From Leptidea sinapis (lineage: Eukaryota > Arthropoda > Insecta > Lepidoptera > Pieridae), in contig NC_066273.1 of the NCBI RefSeq assembly GCF_905404315.1, forward strand, positions 2,294,001 through 2,358,000: DNA of 64,000 bases, given 5' to 3'. Each line of letters begins with the position of its first letter. The first letter of the stretch is position 1. The notes below the pieces were generated by a model. It was not told the DNA's origin, made no database searches, and saw only the letters and a program-made list of their open reading frames with translations. Below, piece by piece: positions 59,096 through 64,000 of the stretch. The position numbers were made by a program, and so were the translations under genes.

Positions 59096-61228
59096 ATGAA
59101 CTTTGGTGTAATGCTGAGACGTTGTGCTTTCGGTTCTGCGTGGTAAGTAAATTATTCGCTTAAATCTTAACAGTATAGTTTATTGACTAATCTAGTGATA
59201 AATAAAGTATCATATAAGGTTGGTTCTACTCTCAGGTTCTACTACCGGTCCGTGGATTGAATTGGCAATCATGGTTAAAACTATTATAAACATACCGGTT
59301 TTCTTTATCTTGCCCCAAAGATTAAACTCCAATCCCTCCAATCACCTTATGTCAGACTTCAGACTCCCCCTGACTTATATGGTTTAACACACTTAATAAT
59401 CATTGACAGCTGTGCTGGCTTCTGAAACCGTTTTGATCAAAAGAAAGTCAATATATGAGTCCAAAATCTAATACTAGCCCAATGGTCATAGCACTAGGTT
59501 ATCACAATTTGTCTGATGGCTTTAATAGTCACTCAATTTATTTAATAATGTTATTTATTATTTTCAGAGATTCCAATGCATCATTTCCCAGATGCTATCA
59601 AATTTCCTGAGCAGTTTAAAACTTGGGTCAGTATTGTTGGTGGAAACCCTGAAACATCTGATTTTGAATATTATAAGAAGAAGAGAATTTGTGATATATA
59701 CACTTTTCTGACAGACACAGAAATTGTAATCAACGGCTAAGCACATTGGCAGTTCCGATGCTTCATCTGCCTGGTAAAACCCCTAATTTAACACATATTG
59801 AGTTAATATTCGATTCTTTTCCTTATTCTGTCAGATTTAGGCACACCACTAAGAATCTTTGTTGAATTGATGGTTTTTTTGAAGGTATATTGTATCATTC
59901 TGGAAACACCTGATTTTGTTACACAGTTGTGATTACAAAATTCAATGGTTGCATTTCTAGCTGAAACTGGTTCATCATCAATGTAAATCATTAAATTGAT
60001 AAAACATAATCTTTACATATTCACATTAATTTTCAGGACAAGTTAAGAGTAAAGTAATCTTAGGACAAGCTTCATCCACACAACATTTACTGCCTACAAT
60101 AATACAGCAAGACTGTTCAGGTAAATAATTTTTAAAACTTATTTACTTAGTTACTTTATTAACTTAGATTTTTGTAATGGCCCATCATTTATTTTGTAGT
60201 GAGTCAGCAAAGTTAGGGAGTAGCACACCTGATGATGGCGGGCTTTGATGTAATATTACAACACACATAAGAAATTAAACATAATAAGAAATTAGAAAGG
60301 TCTTTATTTAACAAGCATTAACCATAAATGTGACAGTAATTTTATAACAGCAGATTAATGCCTGACATGACATAAGACTATTAAGCCAAATGTCTTTTTT
60401 GATGAAGGCTGCATTGGTACCTGATAGGATTGAAAACAGCTAATGTCCGTGTGGGAATTAAATTTTGAATATATTTTTATTCATTACTAGCTGACCTGAC
60501 AGACACCGTGCTGGTCATATTAAATTCTTTTTCTCATCAAAACCTATATATATATATAGTATTATATATATATATACTTTAAGACTGAATCTACTATACA
60601 ATTTGTAAATGAAACATTCTCTCATAGATCTAATGGCTCCACAGCGCACAAAGATCAAGCATCTTCAAGCAAAAATATCGTGCTTGTGAAAAAAAGGACA
60701 ATCTTTCAAAGCAAGGTTAAAAGGTGCTGAAGATTTGTCCAGCAGCAATGTATTTCAACATTTTGCTATGAAATTTAAGAAACCAGCTCAATTATTTTTA
60801 AGTATGCAGTTACAAGCATCAAAAAACCCAAATATGATAGAAATAACAATGATTATATAAAAGCAAAAGAATACAATAATAAAAAATGGTTATGTTATCC
60901 AAATCAAGAATTAGAAAATTGCTTCCATGACATTCAAAATATAATAACTGGGTTCTTAAAAACAGATATGCCCAAAAGAAATATTAAAAAGCATATTATA
61001 TTTATAGCAGAAGTGATGGTAGATTATCCTTTTAACTGCACCACACATAAAGAAAATTAGTTAAAACAATATTTTAATAACACAACTATAAATGTTATTT
61101 TGTATAGTTGGTGCAGATCGATCAATCGGATTTTGTCCGGAAAATTAACATATGTGGGTGAAGACGAAACAAAAACAGCTGCCCAACAATATTATGATAA
61201 ACATAAACATTATAAAAATAAAAAATAA
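59096..61228 (+). pseudogene. THAP-domain gene remnant, multi-exon, with an unknown C-terminal domain
   Basis: Exon-like blocks with GT-AG borders are 59568-59773, 60037-60120 and 60628-61228; a possible first exon is 59096-59142 (MLRRCAFGSAW). Block 2 is a THAP zinc-finger: PMHHFPDAIKFPEQFKTW, KKKRICDI, then after a 2-bp insertion HFSDRHRNCN and STLAVPMLHLP. Block 3 (GQVKSKVILGQASSTQHLLP) and block 4 (KIKHLQAKI) follow in phase. Block 4 has a TGA at 60687-60689, continues AEDLSSSNVFQHFAMKFKKP and AQLFLSMQLQ, shifts frame near 60820, and reads WLCYPNQELENCFHDIQNII, TGFLKTDMPKRNIKKHII and, past a TAG at 61058-61060, INVILYSWCRSINRILSGKL to stop at 61226. THAP proteins bind DNA and often derive from P-element transposases. 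The first exon does not join block 2 in phase. With one insertion, two stops and one shift, the gene looks dead. Confidence 0.7.
60487..60600 (+). repeat. Family B start plus AT microsatellite
   Basis: 'ctagctgacctgacagacac' is the family-B start. After about 50 bases the copy collapses into TATATATA runs (60545-60580). It lies in the last intron-like gap of the THAP remnant. Confidence 0.6.
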
Positions 61229-61509
61229 TATTATGCAAACATTGCTGTTTATTTCTCCCACCCAATTACCTCAATTACTCATACCAACACTACTAAATCC
61301 TATCCTTTATGTTCTATGTTGTGGCAAAATTAAATAACTAACTCTACGCGCAATTTCAACATGGTAAAAAATTGCAATACCTACATTTAAAAGTAGAGTT
61401 AGTTATTTAATTGCGTCACAACGTTAAAAATTAATTTTAAAATTTCGAGCTTATATATAGTTATTTTCGGGGCCAATCTTCAGATGGCGCTAGTCTTCAA
61501 ATAGACAGC

Positions 61510-61985
61510 TCATAATGCGTAGAGAGAGCTCAAGAAAGTTAGCCCCTCAGATTTTTTATTTTTTAATTTTTTTTATCACATCGTTAGTTCGCCATTTGTT
61601 CTTGATTGTTCTCTATAAACATTTGTTTGTTCTCGATTTATTTATTTAAAATAAATTGCAATTCATTAAAATTGTTTAGGTTTTGTTATGTTAGAACAGT
61701 TAAAACAACGCACGAGCCGAGCGTAGCGTGCCGCGGTAGCGGCCGGCGAGTGCCAGAACCAAATAGTAGGCGTTTCCCCCCATTAACAGGGGGCGGGGGC
61801 TAACTAAAGGGTATGTTTTTAATTAATTGTTTTTAAATAAATAACAAAAGAACAAACAATTATTTATAGCGAACAATTAAGAACAAACTACGAACTAACG
61901 ATATGCGATATTGAAAATTCAAAAATAGAAAAAAAAATTTTTTTGGGGGGCTAAGTTTGATGAGCCCGTAGAGAGGGCTCTCTTT
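61510..61985. mobile_element. Large inverted-repeat element carrying a GC-rich family D core
   Basis: The left arm, about 61515-61655 ('agagagagctcaagaaagtt', 'agcccctcag', 'catcgttagttcgccatttg', 'ttcttgattgttctctataa'), is inverted at about 61835-61980 ('agaacaaacaattatttata', 'gcgaacaattaagaacaaac', 'tacgaactaacgatatgcga', 'ggggggctaagtttgatgag', 'gagagggctct'). Between the arms is a reverse family-D block with 'gcgtagcgtgccgcggtagc' and 'ccggcgagtgccagaaccaa'. No target duplication could be fixed. Confidence 0.65.
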
Positions 61986-62539
61986 TCCCTATATATTATT
62001 ATACTCAATTACAGATAAATATTGGGGATCGCTAGTCGCTACTCTTTGCTTACAGCCTAGATTACATCACTCTCATTTTAATGTTCTTATAGCTTTTGAT
62101 TGGTTTCACGCATTTGTTGCCCTACTTTGGAATAAATAAACCCGTTTTTAAGTAAAACATGCAAGAAAACTTCCAATATGAAATAAATTGTTAGAGATAA
62201 CATAAAGCTGAGCCTGAAGTGTGCGAGCCAAAATCTCCAAAAAAAAAGGAGTGGAAAATAAAACATTTTATAGGCGTTTGTTGTCAAAAGTGTCAAGCAA
62301 CTGTCAAGCTTAATTTTGTATTGTTGCGTATTGGTGTTTATGATTTTTTTCTTTATTTATTTTATTGATTATTCAAGTGTATATTCAATACTTATTTAAA
62401 TAAGTAATAAAAATATTATATTTTTCAAATTTTGTATAAAAGAAAGTATAGCAGAGCATAAGTTAAAGATTTCGCTTCTTCGTTTTAAATCATTGCTTTT
62501 TTTAAACTAGTGTTACGGTTTAATTTATCTGAATATATT
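61986..62539. other. Upstream region of the membrane-protein gene
   Basis: AT-rich and free of recognised repeats; it presumably includes the promoter and 5' UTR. No specific site is supported. Confidence 0.35.
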
Positions 62540-62889
62540 ATGAATCAATACGAGACTGAAAAGCGGTTGTGTTGGTGTTATGGAACCCTAAGTGTTTTGC
62601 TTGCGGTGTCGGTGATATGTGTCGCTGTACCTTATTACCACTGGAAAGCAACACTAGATGTGTGCCCAGGCAGTTGGCTAGAAAATACAAGTTGCGGATG
62701 TATTTTTTTCGGTGTTAACTCGTTTAGATACTTTACTGGGGGTCATAATTCGAATTGCTTATATGCCCTGATTGCACCAGTACCAATTTTAGTATATGCA
62801 TTACTTATGACCTTGTTCCATATGTATAGAGTTTGTATTAATAATATTGGTCAATATGAAGGCGAAAAGTCAACTACTATGGAAGAAAT
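62540..62889 (+). CDS. First coding exon of an insect multi-span membrane protein
   Basis: ATG at 62540 (a GTG at 62510 is in frame but less plausible) opens 116 codons plus two bases before a strong donor gtaagt at 62890. Residues 12-31 (WCYGTLSVLLAVSVICVAVP) and 73-95 (LYALIAPVPILVYALLMTLF) are membrane segments. The loop between holds four cysteines (42, 52, 54, 73) with CPGSWLENTSCGC and an aromatic FFGVNSFRYFTGGH. The exon ends in a short charged piece (YEGEKSTTMEE). A two-helix unit with a cysteine loop suggests a tetraspan-type protein completed by later exons outside the window. It does not carry the claudin W-GLW-C-C signature. I do not recognise the family. Confidence 0.75.
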
Positions 62890-63113
62890 GTAAGTTGGTT
62901 TTATATACAATTAATCTTAAACATAATTTTTCTGTTGCATCTACTCTACAAAAGATAACAGTACTCTCTTATCTGATAAGGTGAGCATTGATAATTGGTA
63001 ACCTAGTTTTATTAAATATTGATATCATCAAATTCTTAAACAAGTAACATTTTTATACAAGGGTTCTTATTAAAGCGGGAGTGGTTCAACCATATGTAAT
63101 TTTTATTTTAAAA
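62890..63113 (+). other. Start of the first intron of the membrane-protein gene
   Basis: It follows the gtaagt donor. No feature is seen before the family-B copy. The intron continues past the window end. Confidence 0.5.
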
Positions 63114-63492
63114 CTAGCTGACCCGACAGACATTGTTCTCTATATAATAAATAAAATAATGTTTTTATATGAATTTGTCAATAATATATCATAACATCAA
63201 AAATTACTTTGTAAAATATGCATCCTGTTGTCGTAATGAAATTGTTTCACAGCAGAACTGTCAAACCATGTGCCAATAAATTCTCTCATATAAATTATGT
63301 ATGGACACATCAAAGGAAAAAGAAAACTGTTGTTTTTATTTAATTCCGAGCATTTTTTCATATTTATTTACCTTTTAAACCTTCCCTGGGCTGCCACAAA
63401 TAATTCAAGACCTAAATTAGCCAAATCGGACCAGCCATTCTCGAGTTTTAGCGAGACTAACGAACAGCAATTCATTTTTATATATATAGATG
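63114..63492 (+). repeat. Family B repeat, copy 5
   Basis: It starts 'ctagctgacccgacagacat' and contains 'tttcacagcagaactgtcaa', 'gacacatcaaaggaaaaaga' and 'gccaaatcggaccagccatt'. It ends 'acagcaattcatttttatat' plus ATATAGAT. It is a full-length copy. Confidence 0.8.
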
Positions 63493-63662
63493 GTATGACA
63501 AGTTATAAAAAAGCTTATTATAAACAAATTAAAATTTCAATTAATTCATAATTATTATTAAATGTATTTTAAGGGAATGACACTATGTTTGTATGTATTT
63601 GTGGTCATAAAATTATTGTCAGTAATAATAATTAATTATCATTTTGTAAATTGAAATTAAAT

Positions 63663-64000
63663 GGCATTGGCGTTGCGTCGAGACATCACTTCATTGTGTG
63701 TTTTCTACCGCATTTATCACGGGGAGTGTTCCGAAGAGCTGTTTAACCTGATTCCTTCCGCCTAATTCCACCTTCACATGACACGCCACAAGTTAGGATA
63801 TCATCCTCTCCATCTGGATGTGTGGCGGTCCTCCACAGTGCGGTTTACAAGAAGCTTTCTTCCAAATACTATAAAGCTGTGGAATGAGCTTCCTTGTGTG
63901 GTGTTTCCAGGACGATATGACATGGATACCTTCAAAAACAGCATGTACACCTTCCTTAAAGGCCGGAAACGCTCCTGTGATTCCTCTGGTGTTGCAAGAG
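63663..64000 (+). mobile_element. LINE family A 3' end, cut by the window edge
   Basis: It reads SLCVFYRIYHGECSEELFNL, then 'cattccaccttcacatgac', LWNELPCVVFPGRYDMDTF and LKGRKRSCDSSGVAR, running off the end. A stop interrupts the IPSA-EF stretch (cctaattcc). Confidence 0.8.

Noticed and set aside
60540..60600. Long AT microsatellite as a possible origin or structural element
   Set aside because: It directly follows a family-B start and looks like that repeat's own AT-rich tail, expanded.
1..64000. CRISPR arrays, bacterial operons, integrons or phage modules
   Set aside because: No regularly spaced repeats or prokaryotic gene clusters are seen. Introns, LINEs and SINE-like repeats show this is a eukaryotic nuclear sequence.

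Overview
The window looks like nuclear DNA of a lepidopteran insect (moth or butterfly). It is AT-rich, its genes are split by GT-AG introns, and it is packed with the non-LTR retrotransposon 3' ends, SINE-like repeats and MITEs familiar from that order. The species cannot be fixed from sequence alone. There are no bacterial operons, phage genes or CRISPR arrays.

Layout. 1-37.5 kb: the 3' part of a plus-strand CTP:phosphocholine cytidylyltransferase gene (PCYT1A/CCT). Seven coding exons join without a frame break to 353 residues and a stop at 36584; the N-terminal exon(s) are not seen. Its introns (up to 10.8 kb) hold almost all of the repeats in this half. 37.5-43.8 kb: retrotransposon-rich spacer with an RTE-type relic, a GC-rich MITE split by a truncated LINE, and a nearly full-length AT-rich CR1-like LINE with ORF1 and a broken ORF2. 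44-46 kb: unexplained ORFs and a small MITE. 46.2-46.9 kb: an intact intronless canopy-family (CNPY3/4-like) gene, minus strand. 47.3-49.9 kb: a defective I/Jockey-type LINE, plus strand. 51.3-58.7 kb: a complete four-exon NAT9 N-acetyltransferase gene, minus strand; a second, full-length but mutated LINE of the same group (52605-58044, 15-bp target-site duplication) sits inside its second intron. 59.1-61.2 kb: a split THAP-domain gene remnant with frameshifts and stops, plus strand. 62.5-62.9 kb: first coding exon of an insect multi-span membrane protein, plus strand, continuing beyond the window.

The host genes are unrelated housekeeping-type genes: membrane phospholipid synthesis, ER chaperoning of receptors, N-acetylation, an unknown membrane protein. 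I see no sign that they form one pathway. The main information outside the genes is the transposon archaeology. Several insertions can be dated relative to each other because one repeat interrupts another: hAT-like MITE into SINE, LINE end into SINE-like repeat, SINE into LINE end, LINE into MITE. Exact target-site duplications are readable for several elements. I found no convincing new multi-gene system. The best candidates for something undescribed are the THAP-plus-unknown-C-terminal-domain gene remnant, the GC-rich element with a 15-bp terminal repeat, and the head-to-head tRNA-derived repeat pair.
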